From the NCBI RefSeq assembly GCF_003568865.1, contig NZ_CP031115.1:1302001-1366000 (forward strand): a stretch of DNA of 64,000 nucleotides, given 5' to 3'. The DNA comes from Rubrobacter indicoceani. GTDB taxonomy: Bacteria; Actinomycetota; Rubrobacteria; Rubrobacterales; Rubrobacteraceae. The position numbers and the translations under genes were made by a program. Below the pieces are notes generated by a model. That model saw nothing but the letters and a program-made list of their open reading frames with translations, was not told where the DNA came from and searched no databases. This document shows, piece by piece, positions 10,143-18,445 of the stretch (position 1 is the first letter of the stretch; each line of letters begins with the position of its first letter).

Positions 10143-11506
10143 GTGCTATAGTTATAGATAATTGCTACATTGCTACTGTGAACTCCATCGGTGAGGAGCA
10201 CGAGTCGGGCTACATCGTTATAGAGGATGGGGAGATCTCTGCGGTCGGGGCAGGGGTTGCGCCGGAGGTCGGGGGGGTGCGGCGGGTAGATGCTTCGGGG
10301 TGCATTGCGACGCCGGGGTTCGTGAACAGTCACCATCATCTGTATCAGTGGTTGACGCGGGGGAGGGCGGTGGATTCGACGCTCTTTGAGTGGCTGGTCG
10401 AGTTGTATCCGGTCTGGGCGGGAATAGACGAGGAGGTTGAGTATGCGGCTGCTCGGGCGGGTCTTGCGACGCTTGCCGGGTCGGGTTGCACGACGGTGGT
10501 GGATCACCACTACGTCTTTCCTCGGGGTGTCGGGGATCTGCTCGACGCTGGGGTGCGGGCGGCGAGGGAGGTCGGGCTGCGTTTCAATCCGACTCGGGGC
10601 TCGATGGATCTCGGCGAGTCCGAGGGCGGGTTGCCGCCCGACTCCGTTGTAGAGAAGCTCGACCATATCCTTGCGGCGAGCGAGGAAGCGGTAGACCGCT
10701 ACCATGACCCGTCGCCGGGCTCGATGCTCAGGGTCGCGCTCGCGCCGTGTTCGCCGTTCAGCGTTACGGACGAGTTGATGAAGGAATCCGCCGAGCTTGC
10801 GCAGAAAAAGGGCGTCCGGCTGCACACGCACCTGGCGGAGACGCCCGATGAGGACGTCTTCTGTCGGGAGAAATTCGGGTGTCGTCCGGTCGAGTATCTG
10901 GAGGGTTTGGGTTGGATCGGCCCGGACGTCTGGCTTGCGCACTGCGTCCACATCAACCCCGACGAAGCGAAGCGTTTCGGAGAGATCGGGGCCGGGGTAG
11001 CGCACTGTCCATCGTCCAACGGAAGGCTCGGGGCCGGGATCGCACCCGTCAGGGAGCTTCTGGACGCGGGTGCGGCGGTCGGACTCGGGGTGGACGGCGG
11101 GGCCTCCAACGAGCGTGGGGAGCTCGGTCCGGAATTGAGGCAGGCCCTGCTCGCGGCGCGGTACCGCGGCGGTCCGACCGCGCTCACCGTCCGGGAGTCG
11201 CTCGCGATGGCGACTATTCACGGTGCGCGGTGCCTGGGGCGGGAGGATGAGATCGGCTCCATAGAAGTCGGGAAACGGGCCGACATCGCCCTCTGGAACC
11301 TTGAAGAAGTCGGGTTTGCGGGGATAGTCGACCCCGTCGCCGCGCTGGTGCTCGGGCCGGATCGCCCGGTCCAGATGCTTATCGTAGACGGGGAGGTTAT
11401 CGTGGAAGAGAAGCAACTCCTGACGGCGGACCTGCACGAGGTCGCGGAGAGCTTGAAGCAAGCCAGCGCAAAGGTGCTGGCCAGATCAGAGGGAGCGAAG
11501 CCATGA
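10139..11506 (+). CDS. 8-oxoguanine deaminase-like amidohydrolase
   Basis: 455 residues of the metal-dependent amidohydrolase superfamily (TRZ/ATZ group). Visible metal and active-site motifs are NSHHHLYQ at 63-70, LHTHLAETPDED in the middle, LAHCVHINPDE, and GVDGGASNE towards the end. HHHLYQ with these neighbours matches the 8-oxoguanine deaminase/hydroxydechloroatrazine group. In a xanthine dehydrogenase operon, deamination of 8-oxoguanine to uric acid would feed uricase directly. Plain guanine or another aminopurine is the alternative substrate. The TTG start overlaps the previous TGA, and its own TGA overlaps the next ATG. Confidence 0.88.
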   Translation: MSAIVIDNCYIATVNSIGEEHESGYIVIEDGEISAVGAGVAPEVGGVRRVDASGCIATPGFVNSHHHLYQWLTRGRAVDSTLFEWLVELYPVWAGIDEEVEYAAARAGLATLAGSGCTTVVDHHYVFPRGVGDLLDAGVRAAREVGLRFNPTRGSMDLGESEGGLPPDSVVEKLDHILAASEEAVDRYHDPSPGSMLRVALAPCSPFSVTDELMKESAELAQKKGVRLHTHLAETPDEDVFCREKFGCRPVEYLEGLGWIGPDVWLAHCVHINPDEAKRFGEIGAGVAHCPSSNGRLGAGIAPVRELLDAGAAVGLGVDGGASNERGELGPELRQALLAARYRGGPTALTVRESLAMATIHGARCLGREDEIGSIEVGKRADIALWNLEEVGFAGIVDPVAALVLGPDRPVQMLIVDGEVIVEEKQLLTADLHEVAESLKQASAKVLARSEGAKP

Positions 11507-13902
11507 CGGGGTCAGCTGCGACCTCGGAGACGGCTCCGAAGACCCCCGTCAGGGAGCGACCCGTAATCCCGACGCGCGTCGGGGAGAGCATGGCGCGACC
11601 GGACGGCGTGGCGAAGGTAAAGGGCGAGTTCGAGTATTCCTCCGATCTCCGGGTAGACGGGATGCTGCACGGCGCGACGCTCCGAAGCCCGCACCCCCAC
11701 GCCAGTATCGTCTCGATCAGCACGGGCGAGGCCGAGGCGATGGCCGGGGTGTACGCCGTCCTGACGCACAGGGACGTGCCGGGGCGGAAAGTTTACGGGA
11801 TGGAAGTTCCGGACCAACCCGTCCTTGCCTGGGAAAAAGTGCGCTATCAGGGGGAAGCGGTGGCCGTGGTCGCAGCTGACCACCCCGAAACGGCAAGACG
11901 CGCTCTGGAGAAGATCCGGGTCGAATACGAAGTCCTCGACCCGCTCGCAGACGCCGAAGATGCCTTAAAGGACAGCGCCCCTAAGCTGCATCTGTCGGGA
12001 AACGTCCTGAGAAAGGTGGATGTCCGGCACGGGGATACGGACGCGGAGGCGGAGATCGTGGTCCGGGGGGAGTATGAGATCGGGATGCAGGATCAAGCCT
12101 TTTTAGGGCCGGAGTCCGGACTCGCCGTGCCGGACGGGGCCGGCGGCGTTGACCTCTACATCTCCACCCAGTGGCTCCACGTTGACCGCGACCAGCTCGC
12201 CGAATCGCTCGACCTTGCGCCGGAGATGGTGCGCCTTGAGATGTCCGGCGTCGGCGGGGCGTTCGGCGGTCGCGAAGACCTCTCGATGCAGGTCCACGCC
12301 TGCATGCTCGCCCTCGCCACCGAACGTCCGGTGCGGATGGTCTACGACCGCGAGGAGTCTTTCTTCGGTCACGTTCATCGTCATCCGGCGAAGATGACCT
12401 GCGAACACGGCGCAACTCGTGACGGGAAACTCGTCTACGTGAGGGCGCGGCTTCTTTTCGACGGGGGCGCTTACGCGTCGAGTTCCCGCGCCGTCTGCCT
12501 CAACGCCGCGACGTTTGCGTGCGGACCCTACAGCGTGCCGAACGCGCACATCGAGAGCATCATGATGTATACGAACAACCCGCCCTGCGGCGCGATGCGC
12601 GGCTTCGGCGCCGTTCAGGTCTGCTTCGCCCACGAATCCCAGATGGACAGGCTCGCCGCCGAACTCGGCCTCGACCCGCTCGAGTTCAGGCTGAAAAACG
12701 CTTTGAAGGCCGGTGACACCTTCCCGTTCGGGCAGAAGGTGCCGGAGCCCGCGCCCGTTGAAGAGTTGATACTGGCCCTGAGAAGCCTCCCGAGGCCGCC
12801 TGAGGAACCCCTGCAAAACCGCGATATTCGGCGGCTCCCCGGTGGTGTCTCGAACGTTACGCACGGCGAAGGCGTGAGGCGCGGCGTCGGGTACGCGGTC
12901 GGTTACAAGAACGTCGGGTTCTCGGCGGGCTTCGACGACTACTCAACGGCGCGCATCGTCCTGCAGGTCGAGGACGGAGAAGCCGTTGCGGAAGTCCACA
13001 CCGCGGCCGCCGAAGTCGGACAGGGGCTTGTGATGTTGAAGGCCCAGGTAGCCCGCCACGAACTCGGCGTCGAGAAGGTGCGCGTCCTGCCCGCCGACAC
13101 CTGCGTCGGCTCAGCCGGTTCCACGTCGGCCTCGCGCCAGAGCTACGTAACGGGCGGCGCGGTCAAGCTCGGCTGTGAGACCGTTCGGGAACTGGTCTTA
13201 GAGCGCGTCCGGGAGGAGTTCGATGTTTTTGAGGAGCTTTTTCTGCGCGACGGGGAAATCGTTACCTCAGGCGGGGAACTCGTCGTGCCGCTCGTCGAGG
13301 TGCTGGACGCGCCGGTAGAGAAGACCGTTACCTACAGACACAAGCCGACGCATCCGGTGGACAGAGACGGGCAGGGAGAAGCGCACTTCCAGTTCGCGTT
13401 CTCGGCGCACCGGGCGGTGGTGGAGGTGGACAGAGAGCTGGGGCTCGTGCGCGTGGTGGAGCTTGCGACAACGCAGGAGGTCGGAAAGATAATGAACCCG
13501 CAGGCGCTGGAGGGACAGGTAGAAGGCGGCTCGGCCCAGGGACTCGGGCTTGCGCTGATGGAGGAGATCCAGACAAAAGACGCCAGGATAGTAAACGCTT
13601 CCTTTACCGACTACTTGCTGCCGACCATCCTTGATATGCCACCGGTGAAGATGAAGTTCCTTGAACACCCCGACCCGGATTCCCCCTACGGCCTGAAAGG
13701 CGTCGGGGAGCCGCCGACGATCTCGTCCTCCCCCGCGATAGTCGCCGCGCTGCGAGACGCAACCGGACAGAGGCTTACGCGGATGCCCGTAAAACCGGAG
13801 CAGCTCGCGGGCATCGCCGAGCGTCCACTGGAAGAACCTCCGGCCTATGGTGGGGACGGTCGCGAGAGCGTTGGGCGGCCTGACGAGAGAGGGGAACTCT
13901 GA
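11503..13902 (+). CDS. Xanthine dehydrogenase, molybdopterin-binding subunit
   Basis: 799 residues of the large catalytic subunit (PucD/XdhD-like). It begins with an Ala/Xan-dehydrogenase hammerhead domain (GESMARPDGVAKVKGEFEYS, about 26-45). The molybdopterin-binding region follows, with VGGAFGGRED, NPPCGAMRGFGAVQ and GSAGSTSASRQSYVTGGA. The late motif GLKGVGEPPTISSSPAIVAA contains the conserved catalytic Glu. It hydroxylates hypoxanthine/xanthine to uric acid. The ATG overlaps the previous stop (ATGA) and the stop overlaps the next ATG. A clear Mo-cofactor maturation gene such as xdhC/coxI is absent from the cluster. Confidence 0.95.
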   Translation: MTGSAATSETAPKTPVRERPVIPTRVGESMARPDGVAKVKGEFEYSSDLRVDGMLHGATLRSPHPHASIVSISTGEAEAMAGVYAVLTHRDVPGRKVYGMEVPDQPVLAWEKVRYQGEAVAVVAADHPETARRALEKIRVEYEVLDPLADAEDALKDSAPKLHLSGNVLRKVDVRHGDTDAEAEIVVRGEYEIGMQDQAFLGPESGLAVPDGAGGVDLYISTQWLHVDRDQLAESLDLAPEMVRLEMSGVGGAFGGREDLSMQVHACMLALATERPVRMVYDREESFFGHVHRHPAKMTCEHGATRDGKLVYVRARLLFDGGAYASSSRAVCLNAATFACGPYSVPNAHIESIMMYTNNPPCGAMRGFGAVQVCFAHESQMDRLAAELGLDPLEFRLKNALKAGDTFPFGQKVPEPAPVEELILALRSLPRPPEEPLQNRDIRRLPGGVSNVTHGEGVRRGVGYAVGYKNVGFSAGFDDYSTARIVLQVEDGEAVAEVHTAAAEVGQGLVMLKAQVARHELGVEKVRVLPADTCVGSAGSTSASRQSYVTGGAVKLGCETVRELVLERVREEFDVFEELFLRDGEIVTSGGELVVPLVEVLDAPVEKTVTYRHKPTHPVDRDGQGEAHFQFAFSAHRAVVEVDRELGLVRVVELATTQEVGKIMNPQALEGQVEGGSAQGLGLALMEEIQTKDARIVNASFTDYLLPTILDMPPVKMKFLEHPDPDSPYGLKGVGEPPTISSSPAIVAALRDATGQRLTRMPVKPEQLAGIAERPLEEPPAYGGDGRESVGRPDERGEL

Positions 13903-14156
13903 TGCCCGCTTCCGCAAGGGTCGAGGTCACCGCCGAGCTGAGCGTCAGGCCGGACAAGTGCCTCGCCGCGACAAAAAGAGCCGCCGGGGAGACCGGGCTC
14001 GCTCACGAGGCCGGGCCGGACGCCATAAACCTCGCCGGGAGCAGGACCGAAGTCCTGGGCGCGCTGAACAGAGTGGTAGACGCCGCGCTCGAAGCGGGGG
14101 CGAAGTCCGTCGAGGTAAAGGTCGAAGCCGAAGCCGACGCGGAGAGGTTTGGATGA
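13902..14156 (+). CDS. Small thiamine-binding/YkoF-like domain protein in the purine operon
   Basis: 84 residues: ARVEVTAELSVRP, then an Ala/Gly-rich helix, LAHEAGPDAINLAGSRTEV, and VVDAALEAGAKSVEVKVEAE. The beta-alpha-beta pattern with a late A-L-E-A-G-A-K-S-V-E-V resembles the MTH1187/YkoF family of small ferredoxin-like thiamine-binding proteins. The match is by eye and modest. It overlaps the xanthine dehydrogenase large subunit by one base and uraD by four bases, so it is firmly embedded in the operon. Glyoxylate carboligase, a later enzyme of this route, uses thiamine diphosphate. No more can be said of function. Confidence 0.65.
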   Translation: MPASARVEVTAELSVRPDKCLAATKRAAGETGLAHEAGPDAINLAGSRTEVLGALNRVVDAALEAGAKSVEVKVEAEADAERFG

Positions 14157-14671
14157 TCTCGACCCTTCAGAGAGCGAACGCGCTGTCGGACAAGGAGTTC
14201 GTAGCGAAGTTCGGCTCGCTCTACGAACGTTCGTCCTGGGTTGCCGCAGGCGCATCGAAGGAGCGTCCTTTCGGGAGCGTGGACGAGATGCACGCGGCGT
14301 TCGAGCGCGTTGTAGCGGCGGCTTCGGACAGACGGAGGCTTGCGCTTATCGAGGCCCACCCGGACCTCGCCGGAAAGGCCGCGATCGCCGGGGAGCTCAC
14401 GGAGGAGTCGGCCGGGGAGCAGGCCACGGCGGGACTCGATCGGCTCTCGCCGGAGGAGTTCAAGGCGTTTACGCGGATAAACCGGGCGTATCGGGAGAAG
14501 TTCTCCATGCCCATGATCGTCTGCGTCCGGAGGCACACAAAGTGGTCCATACTCCGACAGGCAGAGAAACGGCTGTCCAGCACGAAAGACGCGGAAGTGC
14601 GGGTCGCGCTCGGGGAGATCGCCAAGATAACTCGCCTCAGGCTGAACGACATCATCGAGGAGCAAGGTTGA
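14153..14671 (+). CDS. uraD: OHCU decarboxylase
   Basis: 172 residues. It catalyses decarboxylation of 2-oxo-4-hydroxy-4-carboxy-5-ureidoimidazoline to S-allantoin, the last step of urate breakdown to allantoin. Family motifs are visible: the region RPFGSVDEMHAAFERVV, the active-site stretch LIEAHPDLAGKAAIAGELT with the catalytic His, and EFKAFTRINRAYREKFSMP followed by MIVCVRRHTK. The ATG at 14153 overlaps the stop of the small gene before it. Its TGA overlaps the TTG of the uricase gene (TTGA). Confidence 0.95.
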   Translation: MISTLQRANALSDKEFVAKFGSLYERSSWVAAGASKERPFGSVDEMHAAFERVVAAASDRRRLALIEAHPDLAGKAAIAGELTEESAGEQATAGLDRLSPEEFKAFTRINRAYREKFSMPMIVCVRRHTKWSILRQAEKRLSSTKDAEVRVALGEIAKITRLRLNDIIEEQG

Positions 14672-15537
14672 CCGGGACCAACAGACCGAAAACAAGGGTA
14701 GTCCTCGGGCAGAACAACTACGGCAAGTCGGATATCCGGCTGGTAAAGGTATTCCGCGACCGGACGCCGCAGGAGATCAAAGACATACACGTCGCCGTTT
14801 CGCAGGAGGGAGACTTCGAGGCGGTACACGTCGCCGGAGACAACTCGGGCGCGATGGCGACGGATACGATGCGCAACTCCGTCTACGCGCTGGCAGAGAA
14901 CAAACTCACCACGAGCATCGAGAACTTCGGGGTGGAGCTAGTTAAATATTTCGTCGAGGCCGCGCCGCTTACGACCGGCATCCGCGTTGACCTGAGCGAG
15001 CATCCCTGGGAGCGGATCGTCGTCGACGGCGAGTCGCACGAACACGCTTTCAGCCGGGGCGCGGGCAGACGAACGGCGCGGGTAACCGGGGACGGAACGT
15101 TTTTCAAGGTCGAGGCCGGGGTAGACGATCTCGTAGTCCTTAAAACTACCAACTCCGGCTGGGAGAACTTCCACCGCGACCGCTTCACGACGCTCCCCGA
15201 CACCGACGACCGCATCCTCGCGACCGTTGTAACGGCGAAGTGGGAGTACGGCGGCGCGACCGACCTTGACTTCGATGGGCTGTGGGAAAGGGTGAGACGG
15301 CGCATCCTCGCCACCTTCACCGACCACTACAGCCCGTCTGTTCAGAATACGCTCTACCGGATGGGGAGGGCGGTTCTTGAGGACTTCGAGGAGGTCGAGC
15401 GGATACACTTCTCGCTCCCGAACCGGCATCACATAAAATACGATTTGCAGAGGTTCGGCCTCAAGGATGAGAACGAAATCTTCCACGCCGCCGCCGAACC
15501 TTACGGCCTTATAGAAGGCTGGGTCGAGCGGGCGTGA
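14668..15537 (+). CDS. pucL: Urate oxidase (uricase)
   Basis: 289 residues, a cofactor-free T-fold oxidase converting urate and oxygen to 5-hydroxyisourate and hydrogen peroxide. Characteristic segments are [16 protein letters not shown] near the start, the conserved [35 protein letters not shown], and the C-terminal [16 protein letters not shown]. The TTG start at 14668 overlaps the uraD stop and yields the normal N-terminus, although the frame is open further upstream. The stop overlaps the GTG of uraH. In B. subtilis the decarboxylase is fused to uricase (pucL); here they are separate adjacent genes. Confidence 0.96.
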   Translation: MTGTNRPKTRVVLGQNNYGKSDIRLVKVFRDRTPQEIKDIHVAVSQEGDFEAVHVAGDNSGAMATDTMRNSVYALAENKLTTSIENFGVELVKYFVEAAPLTTGIRVDLSEHPWERIVVDGESHEHAFSRGAGRRTARVTGDGTFFKVEAGVDDLVVLKTTNSGWENFHRDRFTTLPDTDDRILATVVTAKWEYGGATDLDFDGLWERVRRRILATFTDHYSPSVQNTLYRMGRAVLEDFEEVERIHFSLPNRHHIKYDLQRFGLKDENEIFHAAAEPYGLIEGWVERA

Positions 15538-15872
15538 CGGGCTTCCTGACCACGCACGTACTCGATACGGCGAACGGGGTCCCGGCGGCCGGGATGAGGG
15601 TCGAGCTTTTCCGCATCGAAGGGGTGAGGCGAAGGCACCTGAAGTCCGCGACCACCAACGGCGACGGACGCACCGATGCTCCGATCCTCCCGAAAAAGGA
15701 GTTCTCCGCCGGGGAGTACGAGATCCTGTTCTTCGTCGGGGAGTACTTCGGCTGTGACGACCGGTTTCTGAACGAAGTCCCGGTTCGGTTCGGGGTTGCG
15801 GATGAGGGGTCGCACTACCATGTGCCGCTTCTTGTATCGCCGTACTCGTATGCGACTTACCGGGGGAGTTGA
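15534..15872 (+). CDS. uraH: 5-Hydroxyisourate hydrolase
   Basis: 112 residues of the transthyretin-like family. It hydrolyses 5-hydroxyisourate to OHCU between uricase and UraD. Diagnostic features are the N-terminal [17 protein letters not shown] with the conserved His, the Arg-containing [25 protein letters not shown], and the C-terminal tetrapeptide YRGS that separates these enzymes from true transthyretins. The GTG start overlaps the uricase TGA. The stop overlaps the start of the amidohydrolase that follows. Confidence 0.97.
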   Translation: MTGFLTTHVLDTANGVPAAGMRVELFRIEGVRRRHLKSATTNGDGRTDAPILPKKEFSAGEYEILFFVGEYFGCDDRFLNEVPVRFGVADEGSHYHVPLLVSPYSYATYRGS

Positions 15873-17089
15873 TGGGTACCGCCGCGAAGACCGTAATGGA
15901 ACGCTGTGAGCTTCTGGGTGGGCTCTCCGAAGACCCTGACGGTATCTTTCGGCCTTACGGCTCCGGTTCGATGCGCGAGGTGAACCGCCTCGTCTCCGGC
16001 TGGATGCGCTCCGCCGGTCTGTCCGTCCGCACCGATGCCGTGGGCAACCTTATCGGTCGCTACGAGGGTGAGGCCCCCGAAACGCTCGTACTCGGTTCGC
16101 ACCTCGACACCGTACGCGACGCCGGAAAGTACGACGGCGTACTCGGGGTGATGATCGCTCTCTCGTGCGTGGAGCAACTCGGCGAAAGGCGGCTGCCGTT
16201 CTCCGTCGAGGTCGTGGCTTTCTGCGATGAGGAAGGCGTCCGGTTCGGAACGACGTACCTCGGAAGTTCGGCGTTCTCGGGGCGCTTCGACGGGCGGCTG
16301 CTCGACTTCGGGGACGAGGCCGGGATCTCGCTCCGGGAGGCCGTACGGGATTTCGGCGGGGAGCCCGGGACGCTCGTCGGGGCGGCTCCGCGCCGGAATC
16401 TCCTCGGCTACTGCGAGGTTCACATCGAGCAGGGGCCGGTGCTAGAACATAAAAACCTCCCCGTCGGGGTCGTTGCGGGGATTCAGGGCCAGAGCCGCGT
16501 TCGGGTGAGCTTCACGGGCGGGGCGGGACATGCCGGGACGGTTCCGATGCAGAACCGTAGAGATGCTCTGTGCGCCGCCTCGGAGTTTGTTCTGGAGGTG
16601 GAGCGGGCCGCGAAGCCCGGCCCGGATGTGGTGGCGACGGTCGGGGAGCTTCGGGTGCTTCCGGGGGCGTCTAACGTGATCCCCTCGTCGGTCGTTCTCT
16701 CCCTCGACCTGCGCCATCCAGAGGACGCGACACGGAAGCGGCTGCGGGACGCGCTGGAGGAGCGGGCGCGGGGAATCTCGACCGCCAGAGGCCTCGGGCT
16801 CGGCTGGGAGGTCCGGCAAGAGAGCGCGGCCGTTCCGATGCACCGGGGGCTTAGTGGTACGCTCCGTCGGGCGGTGGAGTCCACCGGGGTCTCGCCCCTC
16901 GAACTGCCGAGCGGCGCGGGCCACGACGCCGCCGGGATGGCCGCCGTTGCCGCCGCCGCGATGCTCTTCGTGCGCTGCAGGGGCGGCGTGAGCCATAACC
17001 CGGCCGAGTCGGTCGAGGAGGCCGATGTCGCGGTCGCGGTCGAGGTGGTCGGGGAGTTCCTGCGGCGGCTCGCCGAAGAAAGAGCCTGA
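15872..17089 (+). CDS. allC: Allantoate amidohydrolase (M20 family)
   Basis: 405 residues of the M20 zinc-hydrolase group that includes allantoate amidohydrolase, ureidoglycine/ureidoglycolate hydrolases and N-carbamoyl-amino-acid hydrolases. Metal-site motifs are LVLGSHLDTVRDAGKYDG, FCDEEGVRFGTTYLGS and CEVHIEQGPVLE. The dimerisation domain has GGAGHAGTVPMQNRRDA, and SGAGHDAAGMA is near the C-terminus. Given uricase, uraH and uraD immediately upstream, allantoate is the likely substrate, giving ureidoglycine/ureidoglycolate, CO2 and ammonia. The ATG at 15872 overlaps the uraH TGA; an in-frame TTG three bases earlier is an equally possible start. Confidence 0.88.
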   Translation: MGTAAKTVMERCELLGGLSEDPDGIFRPYGSGSMREVNRLVSGWMRSAGLSVRTDAVGNLIGRYEGEAPETLVLGSHLDTVRDAGKYDGVLGVMIALSCVEQLGERRLPFSVEVVAFCDEEGVRFGTTYLGSSAFSGRFDGRLLDFGDEAGISLREAVRDFGGEPGTLVGAAPRRNLLGYCEVHIEQGPVLEHKNLPVGVVAGIQGQSRVRVSFTGGAGHAGTVPMQNRRDALCAASEFVLEVERAAKPGPDVVATVGELRVLPGASNVIPSSVVLSLDLRHPEDATRKRLRDALEERARGISTARGLGLGWEVRQESAAVPMHRGLSGTLRRAVESTGVSPLELPSGAGHDAAGMAAVAAAAMLFVRCRGGVSHNPAESVEEADVAVAVEVVGEFLRRLAEERA

Positions 17090-17151
17090 ACAGGCCTGCA
17101 GACCGCGGCGAGCGACGGGTTGGTAAAGCCGGAGAATACGAGAGGAGTTTC

Positions 17152-17568
17152 ATGAGCGAGGTCAGGATCGCGGCCGGGCCGTACGAATTCCATGCAAGGT
17201 GGGAGCGGGAGCGGTCACCAAAGACGTGTCGGGCGTTCGAGAAGCTGCTGCCGTACCGGCAGAAGATCATCCACGTAAGATGGAGCGGTGAGGCGTGCTG
17301 GATCCCCCTCGGCGATTATGATCTCGGTGTGGGCTTCGAGGACGCGACGAGCTACCCGCAGGCCGGGGAGATCCTGTTCTATCCGGGTGGTTTTTCGGAG
17401 ACGGAGATCCTCTTTCCTTATTATGGAACCCATTTTAAGAGCAAGCTCGGAACCCTCGCCGGGAACCACATGCTTACGATCACCTCCGGCCACGAGAACC
17501 TCCGGGCGCTCGGGGAGCTGACGCTCTGGGAGGGCGCGCAGGACATCACCTTCGAGGCGAACGGCTAG
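17152..17568 (+). CDS. DUF3830 (cyclophilin-like) family protein
   Basis: 138 residues resembling the DUF3830 family: APK/SPKTCRAFEKLLPY near 22-36, the strongly conserved HVRWSGEACWIPLGDYD near 41-57, YPQAGEILFYPGG, and a C-terminal G-N-H-M-L-T-I. The fold is reported as cyclophilin-like; no enzymatic activity is established. The ATG has GAGAGGAGTTTC upstream, and it follows allC by 62 bases, so it is probably in the same transcript. Homologues are often seen beside amidohydrolases, which suggests a role in ureide or hydantoin turnover. That is inference. Confidence 0.8.
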   Translation: MSEVRIAAGPYEFHARWERERSPKTCRAFEKLLPYRQKIIHVRWSGEACWIPLGDYDLGVGFEDATSYPQAGEILFYPGGFSETEILFPYYGTHFKSKLGTLAGNHMLTITSGHENLRALGELTLWEGAQDITFEANG

Positions 17569-17627
17569 AGGGCGGGTCGGCCCGGTCTGCGGTATCTTTT
17601 CCGGTAGCGAAAAGAGGGGGAGATGCC

Positions 17628-18437
17628 GTGCGCTTCGAGGTGAACATCTCGATACTGTTCAAGGAGCATCCGTTTGCGGAGCGGTTCGCCGCCGCAAAGG
17701 ATGCGGGGTTCTCGGCGGTCGAATTCTGGTGGCCTTCGGGCGAGAACCTGGGCGAGATAGAAGCCGCCATAGAGAGCTCGGGCGTCGAAGTCGCGCTCTT
17801 CAACTTCGATGCGGGGGACATGGCCGCCGGGGACCGCGGCCTCGCAGGAGACCCGGAGCGGTACGAAAGGTTCCTTGAAAACGTCCCGGCTGCGCTGGAG
17901 CTTGCAGAGAAGATCGGCTGCCGAAAACTGAACGCGCTTGTAGGTCACGAGCTTCCGGGGCGGCGCGAGGAGCAGCTGGAACTCGCCGCGCAGAACGTCC
18001 GGTACGCGGCGGGCGAGGCGGAGAAGCGCGGCATCGGGTTGACGGTCGAGGCGGTGAACACCTTCGAGAACGGGGCGTTTCTGCTGCACACTACGGCCCA
18101 GGGGATGGAGTTCGTGCGGCGGGTTGGACGGGAGAACGTCGGGTTTCAGTACGACGTGTACCACATGCAGCGGATGGAAGGGAACCTTATCGCGAACCTC
18201 CGGGCGAACATCGCGGGGATAAGCCACGTCCAGATCGCAGACTCCCCGGACCGCCGCGAACCGGGTACGGGGGAGATAAACTTCGCCCGCGTCCTGGCCG
18301 AACTCGAAGCTGCGGGCTACAAAGGTCACGTCGGCCTTGAGTACAACCCGACCGGCGAAGATACGCTCGCGAGCCTCGACTGGATACCGGGAGCCTCCCG
18401 CAGCGGCGACGCAGATCTGAATTCCCTCGGACTATAG
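17628..18437 (+). CDS. hyi: Hydroxypyruvate isomerase-like TIM-barrel enzyme
   Basis: 269 residues of the AP-endonuclease-2/xylose-isomerase-like TIM-barrel group. Motifs are FEVNISILFKEHPFAERF, FSAVEFWWPSGEN, GLTVEAVNTFENGAF with the metal Glu, FQYDVYHMQRMEGN with metal Asp/His, and GHVGLEYNPTGED with the last Glu. All four metal ligands seem present. It would interconvert hydroxypyruvate and tartronate semialdehyde in glyoxylate assimilation after purine breakdown. The GTG start has GAGGGGGAG upstream. Glyoxylate carboligase, the usual neighbour, is missing here. Confidence 0.88.
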   Translation: MRFEVNISILFKEHPFAERFAAAKDAGFSAVEFWWPSGENLGEIEAAIESSGVEVALFNFDAGDMAAGDRGLAGDPERYERFLENVPAALELAEKIGCRKLNALVGHELPGRREEQLELAAQNVRYAAGEAEKRGIGLTVEAVNTFENGAFLLHTTAQGMEFVRRVGRENVGFQYDVYHMQRMEGNLIANLRANIAGISHVQIADSPDRREPGTGEINFARVLAELEAAGYKGHVGLEYNPTGEDTLASLDWIPGASRSGDADLNSLGL

Positions 18438-18445
18438 GAGAGAGC

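Noticed and set aside
10082-11461. Long minus-strand open frame opposite the 8-oxoguanine deaminase gene
   Set aside because: The plus-strand frame carries complete amidohydrolase motifs and 4-base overlaps with both neighbours; the minus frame has none.
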